A program made the position numbers and the translations under genes. Below are positions 11,797-22,155 of a stretch of 64,000 nucleotides of DNA, in pieces; the stretch's first letter is position 1, and the number at the start of each line of letters is the position of its first letter. Origin of the DNA: Trichodelitschia bisporula (taxonomy: Eukaryota; Ascomycota; Dothideomycetes; Phaeotrichales; Phaeotrichaceae); the NCBI GenBank assembly GCA_010356995.1, contig ML996704.1:356404-420403 (forward strand), written 5' to 3'. The notes under the pieces were generated by a model, which saw only the letters and a program-made list of their open reading frames with translations, was not told the DNA's origin and did no database searches.

Positions 11797-13833
11797 TCAG
11801 CCCTCCATCTCCAAACTGACCTCAAAGCACCCACTCCCCTTCCCCCCCCTATGCTCAACCTCAAGCTCAAACCAGCTATCCTCCCTCGGCACATCCGTAA
11901 TCCCCACCTCACCCCTAAACGTCGCATTCCCCCCCTCCCCCACCATCGCCTCCCTCAACACAGTATTCAGCCGCACATGGCGCAGCAGCACGCGAATCGC
12001 CAGTCCCTCCGTCAATGGCGCAACGCTCACGACTGCATTCCGCAGCGCTTGGGCTTCGAATGTGAGTCTGCGCGGTTCGAGGCCGGGCGAGACGTAGTCT
12101 GCGATGGAGAGACCGGGGAGGAGGAGTGTTGCTGTGTCGGGCCCGTTGTCGTACCCCGTCAACCCGCGGCTGACAACTGCGTGCAGAAAACTCCCGACTT
12201 GGGAGGAGTTATGCAGCGCCGCATACGTGCCGCCGGTGCGTAGAATCGCAGTTCTTAGATCCGCGAGGCGCTGCGCGTCCAGAGCTGGATCCGGGCTAGG
12301 CGGGGACGGGAGGATGAACCCGATGTGCACGCGGATGTGTTCATCGCCGGCTCGCCAGATATGGCGGATCTGCTCGGAAAGGCTGGCGGGGTGCGCATGG
12401 GTAAGCAGTATGACGGCAGATTTGTTCGCCGGCGTGTTGGCGTCTGCCACCAGCTCCGACACAAAATGCCCTATATCCAGGCTGGCCGTGACGAAGTGCG
12501 CCGCCGACCCGGTATCGAAACCGCCGTCGAAATTACCCCCGGCGCCGGCGAGCACCGAGAAGGTCATTTCGGCGGTCGCGTGTGCGGAGGAGTTAGTATC
12601 GTTGGTCGGGAAGAACTCCCCCTCGTCATGCGACGAGCCCTGCAGCTCGGACAGGATCCAGGACTCGATCGGCGTATGCATGTAGCTAATCGTCTGCACG
12701 ACATTAGACCCAAACTCGCGGTCAGCGACGATAGCGATGCGTCGGCCGTAGCAGTCAGACGCGGGGTTATCGCGGATCAGGGCGCAGATAATGATATTCC
12801 CCTTCTCGGAGCCGTAGAGCCGGCGGATTTCCTCGCGGAAGTGTCGCCATTGGCGCTGAGTGTCAAGTATGGCGCCGCTCACGGCGGCTTGGAAGTTCCC
12901 GTAGAGATCGCTGCGCGGCGTGTTCGGGCCGGGATCCTTGGTGGCTCCCGTTACCGGGTCGATGATCCCGTTGTCCTTGTTTAGCGTGTGGTGTGTAACC
13001 CGGCCTGTGCAATCCAGCGAGCCGGGCTCGAGCGGGTGTCCCGGCTGCCCGATCGCGCCGTCCGTAAGCAAGCCGCCGAAGCAGCCCGTAGACAAATGAT
13101 GCGGCACCTGCTCCGCAATATGATTCTCCGCCCTGAGATCCATAAACGGGGGCAAATCCTCCCTGTTCAGTCCCGGGGGATTATCCAGGCCAAACGGCGC
13201 CACCGCCCTATCACCCCAATTCGAATGCGCCCAAAAGTCCTGCACGCCATGCAACGCGCGCCCCAGCCCCTCAAGCGCACTACACTTCCCGCGGCTGAAG
13301 AGATGCAGTTGCAGATCCGGGAACGAGAACACGCAGTGCGCGGCCCGGATGTCCACATCGCCCTCATTGATCCGCGTATGGTCATCCACGATCTTCTCCG
13401 CCGCGTCCAGGCCCTCCATCATGCGCGTGCGCAGGTGGTCGATGCACGCCTGCAGCGTCTCGGTCGCCTGGGCGCGCGAGCGCGGATACTTCCCGTCTAA
13501 CCCCCAGGCGCCGTGATCGAAGAAATCGGCATTATCACAATGTGCGTGTGGACCCTCCGGGACTGGGTCCAGCGTGTCTGGTGCGCCGACGGCGCCGTTA
13601 AAGCCCCGCCCGATATGTCCGTCCGGCCCGGATGTGCCGGCGATTTGCATCAGTGATAGGTCCTCGAAGCAGACGGCGTCGGAGAAGGGCCGGCCGGGGG
13701 GGCAGCCGAGGGCGGCGCGGGTGAGGCGCTCATGTTCGCAGTGCTGGCCGATGCGGAGTGGCTCATTGACGGTGCCGAAGGCGGCGGTGGAGGTGGCGAA
13801 GATAAGAAAGGTGAGGGCCGGGAGGCGGCGCAT
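11797..13833 (-). CDS. Secreted HET-C/CinY-like protein with zinc-dependent phospholipase C-like fold
   Basis: A single exon gives 678 residues with a clear signal peptide (LPALTFLIFATSTAAFG). The N-terminal 300 residues carry histidines and aspartates spaced as in the HET-C / zinc-dependent phospholipase C fold: HCEHERLTRAALGC near residue 30, HCDNADFFDHGAWGLDGKYP near 95, a long helix, then ALHGVQDFWAHSNWGD near 190, the hallmark HxxxDFxAHSN motif. The rest (about 330-560) alternates strands and helices like a von Willebrand A fold, but I see no DxSxS metal motif. Related fungal proteins are annotated as CinY or HET-C-like; molecular function is poorly known. Six or more cysteines suit a secreted protein. 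The ORF is intact. Whether it acts on lipid is inference. Confidence 0.85.
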   Translation of the reverse strand: MRRLPALTFLIFATSTAAFGTVNEPLRIGQHCEHERLTRAALGCPPGRPFSDAVCFEDLSLMQIAGTSGPDGHIGRGFNGAVGAPDTLDPVPEGPHAHCDNADFFDHGAWGLDGKYPRSRAQATETLQACIDHLRTRMMEGLDAAEKIVDDHTRINEGDVDIRAAHCVFSFPDLQLHLFSRGKCSALEGLGRALHGVQDFWAHSNWGDRAVAPFGLDNPPGLNREDLPPFMDLRAENHIAEQVPHHLSTGCFGGLLTDGAIGQPGHPLEPGSLDCTGRVTHHTLNKDNGIIDPVTGATKDPGPNTPRSDLYGNFQAAVSGAILDTQRQWRHFREEIRRLYGSEKGNIIICALIRDNPASDCYGRRIAIVADREFGSNVVQTISYMHTPIESWILSELQGSSHDEGEFFPTNDTNSSAHATAEMTFSVLAGAGGNFDGGFDTGSAAHFVTASLDIGHFVSELVADANTPANKSAVILLTHAHPASLSEQIRHIWRAGDEHIRVHIGFILPSPPSPDPALDAQRLADLRTAILRTGGTYAALHNSSQVGSFLHAVVSRGLTGYDNGPDTATLLLPGLSIADYVSPGLEPRRLTFEAQALRNAVVSVAPLTEGLAIRVLLRHVRLNTVLREAMVGEGGNATFRGEVGITDVPREDSWFELEVEHRGGKGSGCFEVSLEMEG

Positions 13834-14758
13834 TGTGTGTGGGGTGCGTCCGGTGGGATTCCTAGCTCGGGGCGCGGATCTTGGAAGTGTGGAAGAGTGG
13901 ATGTCTTAGTGTTTCGGACAGAATTTCCATGGTGCGCTGACGGTTGAAGCGGTTCTTGACGGCTTCGCGGGAAGATGGAAGGCTGGGTTAAAAGGCGACG
14001 GCGCACATTTGGAGGGTACCGGTACAGATGAGACGGTGGATTTGGTAGGATGAATTGTTTGATAAGGTGGGAGAGCGGGACGAAAGGAGGAGAGGAATTA
14101 AAAGGTTGTCGTGGCCTGTTGCTTTGGGCTTATGTGAGGGTTTTTGTCAAGATATCGACCTCAGAGCTTCACTCCAGGACCCACGCGTTCGGATCCCATG
14201 ATTTTCCGATCTTACGCCGCACCGCCACCCTTACATCAGAGGCCGACGCTAACCACGCGCTGACTTGCTCGTTATCCATTGGCCACATGGCGCTATCATC
14301 GGACTCCCAAGGCTGAGAACTTATGCTTGTGATGCAGTAGGACACTCTCGGAGGATGTAGGTGTAAAATTAGCCTGGTCAGAACTTATTCTGCAGATCGA
14401 ATAGACTGGGACAGCTTTAGTCGTCACCAATGGGTAATGCCTCGCATCCTCACACTTTTCACCACGCAAATCACCGGAAAGGAGCAGCAATAACCCCAAA
14501 GTCCATCGTCCGTTGAATGACGAATGACGTATATAACCACCGCAATCACCACCACCTCCATCACTCGGGACTGGGGGCACATATCGACAAAGCGACCAGA
14601 ACTAGCAACCAGGGGGATATGCCACCACCTCTCTCGCAACGAAAACGCAAAAAGTCCACTAAGCGATCGCTAAACCCATTCCTCCCACACAACGCACTCA
14701 ACCCCAAATCCAACGCCCCGCACCGAAAGCAATACCTCTATTGGCCCTCTGCCACAAT
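13834..14758. other. Intergenic region, no gene recognised
   Basis: Contains the promoter of the HET-C/CinY-like gene and the 3' flank of the Pns1-like gene. The short ORFs here are not convincing. Confidence 0.5.
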
Positions 14759-16888
14759 CTATACATCCATCGAATCACTCATTCTCCCACCGAACAACTC
14801 CCCAGCTTCCCGACAATACCGTCCGCCACGCTCACTAATAACCTCACTCCCCCAGCACACAACCACCGCGTCCAGTACGCCCAACACAACTCCCTCCATC
14901 GCACCCAGCACGCCCCACCCAATCGCAGCAGCCCCAAGCCCAACCACATACGCATACCCACTACCACCATGCCCGTCCACAACACGCACAGCCCTCGCAC
15001 CGGCAACCCACGCACCGATCCCCAGCGTCAGCGCCACAACCCACCGCGTCGCATGAAGAAGCATCTTTGCCGTACGATAAGCAAGGAGCGGGTCTTGTCC
15101 CCGTCCGCCATGTATGCCCTTAACATTTCGTGGGGAGAGCGTTGTCGTTGCCGCAGTGGCGTCCACGAACTTCAACGTGGCGAGGCCGCGCGCCGCCGGA
15201 GCCAGTGGCATGGAGTGGATGGCGGCATAGGTGAGTGTGAGGGGGTTAGTGAGCGCGGCGACGGGTGCCGGCACGATGGGGAAGAAGCAAAAGGATATGA
15301 GCGCGACCATGCGACGGGGAAGAAGCAGGAGCGGGAGGCGGACAGCGAGAGCAAGCAGTGTTGAGAGGCAGATGGTGCCGAAGAGGGAACCCGTGGCGTG
15401 GCCTAGAGAGGCCAGAACAACGGCGCGAGACGATGGCGCTGGTGAGGCGAGCCGGTGGAAGTACCACTGACTCGTCGTGGCGGCTGAAGTAGCGCGATGC
15501 ACGCCCGAGATGATCGAGAGTGTCCACAGCAACATGAGGGCGTAAAAGGCGCCTAGCCACCAGGTGCTCACGTCGATGACGAAGAGGCGAGTCTTGCCGC
15601 GCGGTACGGACCAGTGACCCTCGAGGAACACACGCGCGAAAAGGCCGAGCCAGACCCAGAACCAGACAATCGTCACAAACAGGGCACCGAACCCCGCAAG
15701 GACGAGTGCCGGACTGGCAGCGACGATTTTGCATGAGAATTCGAGCACCTCGACGGCCCGCTCAATCGAGTGACGCGCTTTGATAGACAGGTAGGTCCAC
15801 ATTATGGCGCCGGCGAGGGGGACAAAGGACAAGATACGCATCGCCTTGTCTTGGAAGCTGGCGCCGTGCCAGAAGCCTTTGTAGCTCGACACCAGGGCGA
15901 ACAGCGAAAAGGAGAAGAATATTACCGGCACTGCAACGAGGATAAGGTAGGTGAGCGGGCGGAGATATGTCCGCAGCAGTGCCAGCCATAGTGCAGCCAC
16001 TATGACTGCAACAAGCGTGTCGACAGCCAGCAGATGAAACGATGACCTTAACGTAGAGTAAATGGTGTCTCCTAAGGGATTCCTGCCGCTGGGGGGAGCA
16101 TCTGTATGAAGATAGACGAGAAGCGCGCTTCCGAGCAATGACGCCAGGCAGATCCAGAAGAACGAAGACCAGAACTCGTCGTGTCGCGGGGGTCCAAATG
16201 GCTCCTCCGCCACGCCCGGCGGCACGCTCTCCCGGTCCGGACTTGGTGGGCGGGGGTTTAAGTGCGATGTCTCCTCGTCCGTCTCTTGCGGTATCCACGT
16301 ATGCTCACGCGCGATGCCGATGGCGGGGGAGTTTCGAAAGGTCTGAAAGGCGGGCGGATCGTCATCCGATTCCATCTCGTCTCCTTCGATCTCATCTCGC
16401 TCCACTGCATCAATACTGCTTCGCTCCGACTCGGACAGCTCAACGTCGACCAGCCTGCCGCGTCCCCTGCTGCTGGCACTGACTTGAGACTCTGCGATGG
16501 TGCTCCGGTCTCGATCGGGATGTTCCGCAACCGACTCCACGCCGCGTGGTCGTCCTCTCTTGGTGCTCTTATCTCCCCGCCACGAACTGCGTATGCCTCG
16601 GCTCGTGCCGTGCGGGCGCTCCTCCTCTGGTTTCCTGTCGTCGACATGAGAGGAATGGTCTGGATCGTCGATTTCGGATGATTCGGTCAGGTTGCTTGCA
16701 CCAAAGTAGCGTCTAGACTTTTGTAGGGCATAATAATCCGTCACTTCTCGTTCATGCTCCTCCCCATCGTCCTCTTCCCGGAAATCCTCTGTTGCACTAA
16801 GGAAGAGTGGTGCCTGTTGTGCAGCGATCCGCGATGCAAAGGGAAAGCGCGAAAGCTGCGAGCCGGAGGGCTGATAAGGGCTCGCCAT
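14759..16888 (-). CDS. PNS1: Pns1/choline-transporter-like (CTL) multispan membrane protein
   Basis: A single exon gives 709 residues. Residues 1-230 are hydrophilic, acidic and Ser/Arg-rich (disordered cytosolic tail), longer than in yeast Pns1 (about 540 residues in total). About ten hydrophobic spans follow, starting FFWICLASLLGSALLVYL and including LLAVDTLVAVIVAALWLALL, LTYLILVAVPVIFFSFSLFAL, and FVTIVWFWVWLGLFARVFLEG. The last matches the conserved CTL core, and the segments after it (WWLGAFYALMLLWTLSIISGVHRATSAATTSQWYF) carry the family's V-x-R-x-T-x-A-x2-x-x-WYF signature. Family members sit in the plasma or endosomal membrane; some animal CTLs carry choline, but the yeast protein's substrate is unsettled. 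Confidence 0.9.
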   Translation of the reverse strand: MASPYQPSGSQLSRFPFASRIAAQQAPLFLSATEDFREEDDGEEHEREVTDYYALQKSRRYFGASNLTESSEIDDPDHSSHVDDRKPEEERPHGTSRGIRSSWRGDKSTKRGRPRGVESVAEHPDRDRSTIAESQVSASSRGRGRLVDVELSESERSSIDAVERDEIEGDEMESDDDPPAFQTFRNSPAIGIAREHTWIPQETDEETSHLNPRPPSPDRESVPPGVAEEPFGPPRHDEFWSSFFWICLASLLGSALLVYLHTDAPPSGRNPLGDTIYSTLRSSFHLLAVDTLVAVIVAALWLALLRTYLRPLTYLILVAVPVIFFSFSLFALVSSYKGFWHGASFQDKAMRILSFVPLAGAIMWTYLSIKARHSIERAVEVLEFSCKIVAASPALVLAGFGALFVTIVWFWVWLGLFARVFLEGHWSVPRGKTRLFVIDVSTWWLGAFYALMLLWTLSIISGVHRATSAATTSQWYFHRLASPAPSSRAVVLASLGHATGSLFGTICLSTLLALAVRLPLLLLPRRMVALISFCFFPIVPAPVAALTNPLTLTYAAIHSMPLAPAARGLATLKFVDATAATTTLSPRNVKGIHGGRGQDPLLAYRTAKMLLHATRWVVALTLGIGAWVAGARAVRVVDGHGGSGYAYVVGLGAAAIGWGVLGAMEGVVLGVLDAVVVCWGSEVISERGGRYCREAGELFGGRMSDSMDV

Positions 16889-18234
16889 GGTGTTGCCGCC
16901 CAGCCGTGAAGACCGTAGAGCAGCTCTGGAGGAAGCGCGGGTGCGGTCCGGATGTCGTGAACTATGGGTCGCATCTGGCTGAGAGGCAGTCTGTGACTGC
17001 GCGAGGAAGCGCGAGGCATCTAGAGTACGAAGAAAAAATGAGCAACCGAATCAGTCACGCGAACGCAGAAGAGCAGGCGTGAGACAAGACAAACAGGTGG
17101 TGCAGGCAACTGATAAGGCTATGGACGACGGGAGCAACTCACACTCTGAAAACATGGCGCATCTGCCACGAGTAAATGACTTGTGCCTGGTTGCCTTTTG
17201 TGGGGATGTATTGTGTTTCGCTGGATGGGCGAGACGGAGCAGTAGAACGACAGTCGGGCAAAGAGGGGCGTTGGAGGAGTTGTCCGCGGTGGTCGACGAG
17301 GTTGGGCAGCTCCGGGGGCGGCGGGCGGTGTGTCACGGGCAACGCAAGAGCAAGGCTCCAGGGTTGGGTGCCTTGGGGGACCTGTGACAGTCGTCAGGAC
17401 TAGTGAGATAGAGTGCTGCTGCGTGTGGGTGGGTGTCTGCCTGGGATGTATTTATGATGTCGACGATGACGGAGATGACAATGAAGGTAGATAACAACTG
17501 CAGGCGATGTCGGCTTCAGAGGGTGAGAGGTTTGAGAAAGGGAGAGAAGAGGAAGAGAGGTGTTTGTAGGAAGCGAGAAAGAGTCAACGATGCACAGCGT
17601 CACTTCTGCTTCACTGCAAACAAAAGTACGACATTTCACTGCTCTATCACCCTCTGTGCTGCCTACCCGCGCTTCCCTCTCTCTCTCTCACCAGCCTGTC
17701 GGAGACGGTCGAGAGCGGATGAAGCGCGAGCACGTGACGCTCTCTGACGCAACTTAGCTGAAAGAAGTTTAGTGGCAGCGGCTTTTACCAGCTTGGCCGG
17801 TGCCTTATGCGCCCCGAAGTTCCGATCATGGAGCTAGCCACAGCTTGAGCCACAGCTTGAGCCACAGCTTGAGCCACATATATGTACGGTACAGCCACAT
17901 CAACTAGCCATTCACCAGCCACCACCATATTATCTCTTGGCGTCCAAAGCGTCATGTGCGGCGCATCACATGCTCCGACACGACGAATGACGGAAAAGGT
18001 GCCACCTCGTCAAGCTGGCAACAGCTCGACAACTCACCAACTCAACCACCAAATACTTCCCCATCATCACTCCTTTGTCCTGTTCCAACACCCCATCCAT
18101 CCTCGGCTCCCCTTCGTGCAGCTCCCACCCGCTTCCATCTCTTTGTCCGGCGTCTTTATCCTCCACATATCCACTTTCAAGGCTGTACCACTTCCGGGAA
18201 CCGCCCATCAAACCTCACACGACTCCACCATCCC
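16889..18234. other. Divergent intergenic region between the Pns1-like and Rab genes
   Basis: A shared 1.35-kb upstream region. It contains a 12-bp tandem repeat at 17837-17877 and a C/T-rich leader from about 18030 to the Rab ATG. No gene supported. Confidence 0.5.
17837..17877. repeat. 12-bp tandem repeat, about 3.4 copies
   Basis: The unit GCCACAGCTTGA is repeated exactly three times, followed by a partial fourth copy. It lies about 360 bp upstream of the Rab GTPase start, in the shared promoter region. Confidence 0.95.
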
Positions 18235-19059
18235 ATGTCGCAGCCATGGGACTACATCGCCAAAGTCGTCTCCCTAGGCGACTCCGGCTGCGGTAAATCG
18301 AGCCTGACGATCCGTCTCTGCGAAGGCCGTTTCTCTCCACACCATGACGTCACCATCGGCGTCGAATTCGGCTCGCGGATCGTGCCCGTCGGGCCTCCAG
18401 CCTCGCACGACCTAGGTGTCAACGACCCGGCCGTCACGATCCCACAAGGACACTCTTCAACAGCCATACCACACAAGGGTAACGAGAAGCCCAAGTCCGA
18501 TGAGAAGCAAAAGTACATGAAGCTCTCGCTATGGGATACCGCAGGCCAGGAGACCTACAAATCCATCACACGGTCATACTTCCGCGGCGCGTCGGGCGCG
18601 CTACTCGTCTTTGATATCTCGCGCCGGGCAACGTTTCTATCGGCGACTGCGTGGTTGCAGGACCTGCGGCAAATAGCAGATGAAAACATCATCGTCGTGC
18701 TCGTGGGCAACAAGTCGGACCTAGCATCGGACTCGGTCGCCGAATCTGAATCTGGAGACAGTAGTCGCGCGAACCAGCGCTCTGTTTCGAAGTCCGAGGC
18801 GCTTGAATGGTGTCGCGCAAACGGCGTGCTAGGCTACGTGGAGACGTCAGCGAAGAGCGGGGCTGGTGTTGAGCGGGCGTTCCTCGAGGTTGCGGAACGA
18901 ATATATCAGAACATTGAGGCGGGGCGGTATGATTTGAACGACCGGCGCAGCGGGGTAAAGAGCGCAGGCGCAGTGAACGGTGGGAACAGCGCAAGGATAA
19001 ACCTGGGGATGAATGACGGTCCAGGAGGGACGGCGAAGCGTGCAGGGGGATGTTGTTAG
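18235..19059 (+). CDS. Rab2/Rab4 (Ypt4)-type small GTPase with long interswitch insertion
   Basis: A single exon gives 274 residues; start at the ATG giving MSQPWDYIAKVVSLGDSG. A Rab-family switch that recruits effectors to endosomal or Golgi membranes. All nucleotide motifs are present: GDSGCGKSSL (P-loop), TIGVEFGSR (switch I), WDTAGQE (switch II), NKSD, and ETSAKS. The C-terminus GGCC is the double-cysteine geranylgeranylation signal. TIGVEFGSR and the SYFRGASGALLVFDISRR block are closest to Rab2 and Rab4. Between VEFGSRIV and KLSLWDTAGQE lie about 45 residues where a normal Rab has about eight; the extra part is rich in Pro, Lys and Ser. I see no convincing intron that would remove it. 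A further low-complexity stretch (SDSVAESESGDSSRANQ) follows NKSDL. Confidence 0.92.
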   Translation: MSQPWDYIAKVVSLGDSGCGKSSLTIRLCEGRFSPHHDVTIGVEFGSRIVPVGPPASHDLGVNDPAVTIPQGHSSTAIPHKGNEKPKSDEKQKYMKLSLWDTAGQETYKSITRSYFRGASGALLVFDISRRATFLSATAWLQDLRQIADENIIVVLVGNKSDLASDSVAESESGDSSRANQRSVSKSEALEWCRANGVLGYVETSAKSGAGVERAFLEVAERIYQNIEAGRYDLNDRRSGVKSAGAVNGGNSARINLGMNDGPGGTAKRAGGCC

Positions 19060-20004
19060 TTTGAACGCATTTGACGAGCGAAGCATGTTGTATCAAGGGG
19101 AGTTGTGGCGTTGGCGGGCGCCGGTCCAGGCGCGGACCATTGCCTTGTCCAGGAACGGAAATATCGCATCCATGATTTTGCGCCCATCTCAGCCGCCTAC
19201 CGTACCCTCGCGAACCGTCGCTCCGTGCATCCAAAGGGGCGTCATACGGTCAATCACTCAAAATCCGGGGCAGCAATCGGCCCCTCACCCCCCCCCGCGC
19301 CTTGGTCTTGCTGCCGTCACAATCGTATAGTTACCTCATCTCGCGCCCCCGCGCGCCTATCACCTCCGCCAGCCACAGCCAGCATGCGCCGATCCCACCA
19401 CAACGTCGCTTGATTCACCGCGGCTGGCATGGCGTACGCCGCGCCCATTCTTCTACTTACCGTACACGGTTCAGGCGTGTGGCGGGATGAAGGCCCGTGA
19501 GTTCCGATGGTGTGGAGGCGAACGCGGGGTCGGATATACTCCGTTACCGCCAATCCCACCTTGCGAAGTCGCAGATGTTGGGCTGCGACGTAGGTGATGA
19601 ACTGATCCTCCCGCGGAAACGGCGTTTGTCGCTCGCGCTGAGTGGCTGAGTGGTGCGCCAAGTCTGGCGCGTGTTGTCCCGATTTGGCGCGGCGGCCCGA
19701 TTAGGCAGGTTGGATTATGGGATGGGGTATTTGAGTTGGAAGGTGGGATTGAGGTGTTGGTGTGTGCTTTTGAAGCTCTTGTTACGTATTGGGCTTACTT
19801 GAGGGTTTGGCTTTGCGTTCTACGAGCGGCTTTCAGACCCTTGAGCTTTGCCTGGCAAAAACTCGAGTTCGCACATCAGTGGCTGCTAGAAATAGAGCTT
19901 GGTTGCTAGAAATAGAGCTTGGTGATACATTAGAGCGCGGCTCTGGTGATCATACATGCAGGGTCAAAAATGCATTTCTGCAAAAATGCATTTCTCCAAA
20001 AAGC
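19060..20004. other. Intergenic region with short direct repeats next to the tRNA
   Basis: No gene recognised. Two 20-bp direct repeats abut at 19882-19901 and 19902-19921 (CTAGAAATAGAGCTTG core), and two 16-bp repeats with core AAAAATGCATTTCT at 19965-19980 and 19981-19996 follow the tRNA 3' end. Confidence 0.6.
19998..20002 (-). terminator. RNA polymerase III T-run terminator of the tRNA
   Basis: Five T on the minus strand, two bases past the tRNA 3' end; a second T5 run follows within the 16-bp repeats. Confidence 0.75.
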
Positions 20005-20092
20005 TGGACGCGGAGGGAATTGAACCCCCGACCGTTCACAATATTGCATGGGGAAATGCAAAGCGAAAATCATACCCCTAGACCACGCGCCC
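20005..20092 (-). tRNA. tRNA-Ala (anticodon UGC), with 16-nt intron
   Basis: The minus strand folds into a complete cloverleaf: a 7-bp acceptor GGGCGCG/CGCGTCC, anticodon stem TTCGC/GTGAA, and a T arm GGGGG-TTCAATT-CCCTC. The anticodon TGC is followed after A37 by an intron (20041-20056). ATGCAA in the intron is complementary to TTGCAT at the anticodon, the usual intron-anticodon pairing. Alanine identity is supported by the G3-U70 wobble pair and discriminator A73. The D arm (TGGTCTAGGGGTATGAT) resembles fungal tRNA-Pro, so proline was considered and rejected on anticodon, G3-U70 and A73. Confidence 0.85.
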
Positions 20093-22155
20093 TTGCAGCT
20101 TCCGAAAGTTGAATGAAAACCCTGGAAAAACCATACATAATGTCATCAAAATATGGCCTTTTTTGCTCATAGAGCACGTGGATCACCTATCCAATGGCAG
20201 GTCCTATTCCATGCTCGACGCCAGGTCAAAGATTCAATTATCTCCACCATTCGTACATCGCCACTCCGCATCCCCGTAGGCTATCCCCACACCAGGCTCT
20301 CTCGCTGAACCCCGCACGCCACATAGCACAAATCACCCCATTAGCCCAACGTGGCGATCCAGGCGCGCGCTTGATCGGCATGGAGTGCAGGATCGGCATG
20401 GAGTTCAGGAAGGGTAAAGCGAAGAGCACGTATAGACGAGATCCCGAATAGATGAGACATGGTGCGACGTCAATGCGGGGGAGCACGAAGACGGGCCAAC
20501 CATGCATCTACCCCCGCTCTCTGAGCTACTCTTCTCGCCTACCCCCGCGGGCGTGCAGGACCGAAGCGAGCGCGAACACACGAGACATGGCGGGGACCGG
20601 CACTGGCACACCCCATATGGGGGAGACGAGGGCGGGGAGCTGTGATGCCCCTCTCGCCCCACGGGGTGAAGTGAGGAGCATACATAGACGAGACATGGCG
20701 CGGGGACCAGCACGCCCTATGCGGGGCAGCAGATGAAGACGGGGAGCCGCGCGCCTGCTCCACTTCCTAGCTACCCCTCAGTGGCCGCTTCCCCCGCCGC
20801 GGCGTGCAGGATCGAAGCGAGGAGCATGAACAAACGGCAAATGACGCGGGGCCCAACGCGGGGGCGGAGTAGCACTCCGAAGACGGGACAGCCGCGCGCC
20901 TCCTCCGCCCCTCCCCCGCTCGAGGCTCGCGTGTAACCACACTCCGGATGGCAGGCCAGTTATCCGCAGCGGGGGTAACTGGCCCTGCATCCGTTCCCCT
21001 AGACCCTGGTGGCTTGCTTCTAAGGCTAGCCAGCCTATCCGCACCTGGCCAGCCTGCCAGCCTATCCGCACTGGCGCCACGGTCTGCGCCTTTCCTTCGT
21101 ATGGGGCTCCGCGCTGCGCGGGGTTCGCCTTTGCGCTGCGATGCTGCCTGCCACCCCCACGCTTGGACACGGACCCGGATAGGCTGGAAGTGACGTGTCA
21201 CAGGACGGCGTGGGCTGGGAGTTGAGACCTGTTTCTCGGGTTTAGGGGAGGGGTATGGCTGGTTAGGGAACGGGAATGCCGATGGAGGGACTGAGAGACT
21301 GGGTGGTGGTCAGGGGATGGTGGTGAGGGGATAGTGATGAGGGGTTCGGGGGCGTGTCGGGGCAGTTAGTGGAGGGCGGCTGGAGGATGAGCTGATGATG
21401 GGCGGGACGGCATATGTCCCGTTGAAATGGCGTGCGGGGCTCCGTGTAGGGGCGTGGGCTGAGGAGCGGAGGGACGGAGATGGGGAAGACTGGTGCGCTT
21501 ACCTAGAGGTTGATTTTGTGGCCGGGTGATGACTCGGGCTGAGGAGTAGGAATACTGAAGGGCAATGATACTGGAGCAGGAGAGGGGATTGAGTTTGGAG
21601 ATTGCATTTATGGCCAGATGATTAGTGATCTGCCCATTTCAAGAGTCTCGACCAGCTCCAACGAGCCAGTGAGTAGCTAATGTACGGAGGATGATAGCGA
21701 GCATCGCAAACCAAGGAAAAGGGGATGCCGTCGTGACAACTAAGAAGAAGACTACGCCGCCGTATACACCCGTCCAACAAAAGGGGAATATCCCACCCAA
21801 ACGCAAGGAGACCCAGAGCAGCGTTCGTATTCTGACCCGTCCAAAAAGACCCTGAAGAAACCTCATGCTGATGCTGATGCTTTTGTTGTTTGATTCCGCT
21901 TATTCCCCGTCCAAAAAGGCGCCCGTCGCTGAAACCCGTCGTTATGCTTGAAGTGGAAAGTTCCCGCGAAGCCTGAGGGAAAGCGCCCGTCTCTTGATCG
22001 TGAAGGAGGAAGGTGAGGCCTCCTCCGTCTGTAAGATCCGCCATCCATTCCGCGCCAAAGTTCCCTTGTCCCATCCTATCCCTTCCCACCCTATCCAGTT
22101 CCCTTAGCAAAATCTCAATCCCAAACGAACCCGGCATTGTCGGTATGATGCCCCG
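20093..22155. other. Gene-poor region with degenerate minisatellite
   Basis: 20400-20930 is an array of diverged repeats (listed separately). 21230-21600 is G-rich on the plus strand without structure I recognise. The ORF 21622-22137 (minus) is not convincing. Confidence 0.5.
20406..20930. repeat. Degenerate tandem repeat, about four copies of 110-150 bp
   Basis: Landmark words recur in the same order: a CGAGACATGGCG-like word at about 20453, 20581, 20690 and 20838, and a GAAGACGGG-like word at 20488, 20628, 20734 and 20879. GTGCAGGAxCGAAGCGAG occurs at about 20552 and 20804. Copies differ by many substitutions and indels. No coding frame is kept through the array. Confidence 0.7.

Noticed and set aside
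20005-20092. Reading the tRNA as tRNA-Pro
   Set aside because: Anticodon TGC, G3-U70 and discriminator A73 indicate alanine; only the D arm is proline-like.
21622-22137. Minus-strand ORF of 171 codons; an overlapping frame (21639-21866) looks hydrophobic
   Set aside because: Lies 19 bp from the stop of the next same-strand ORF, has no recognisable features, and no splice pair joins the two frames convincingly.
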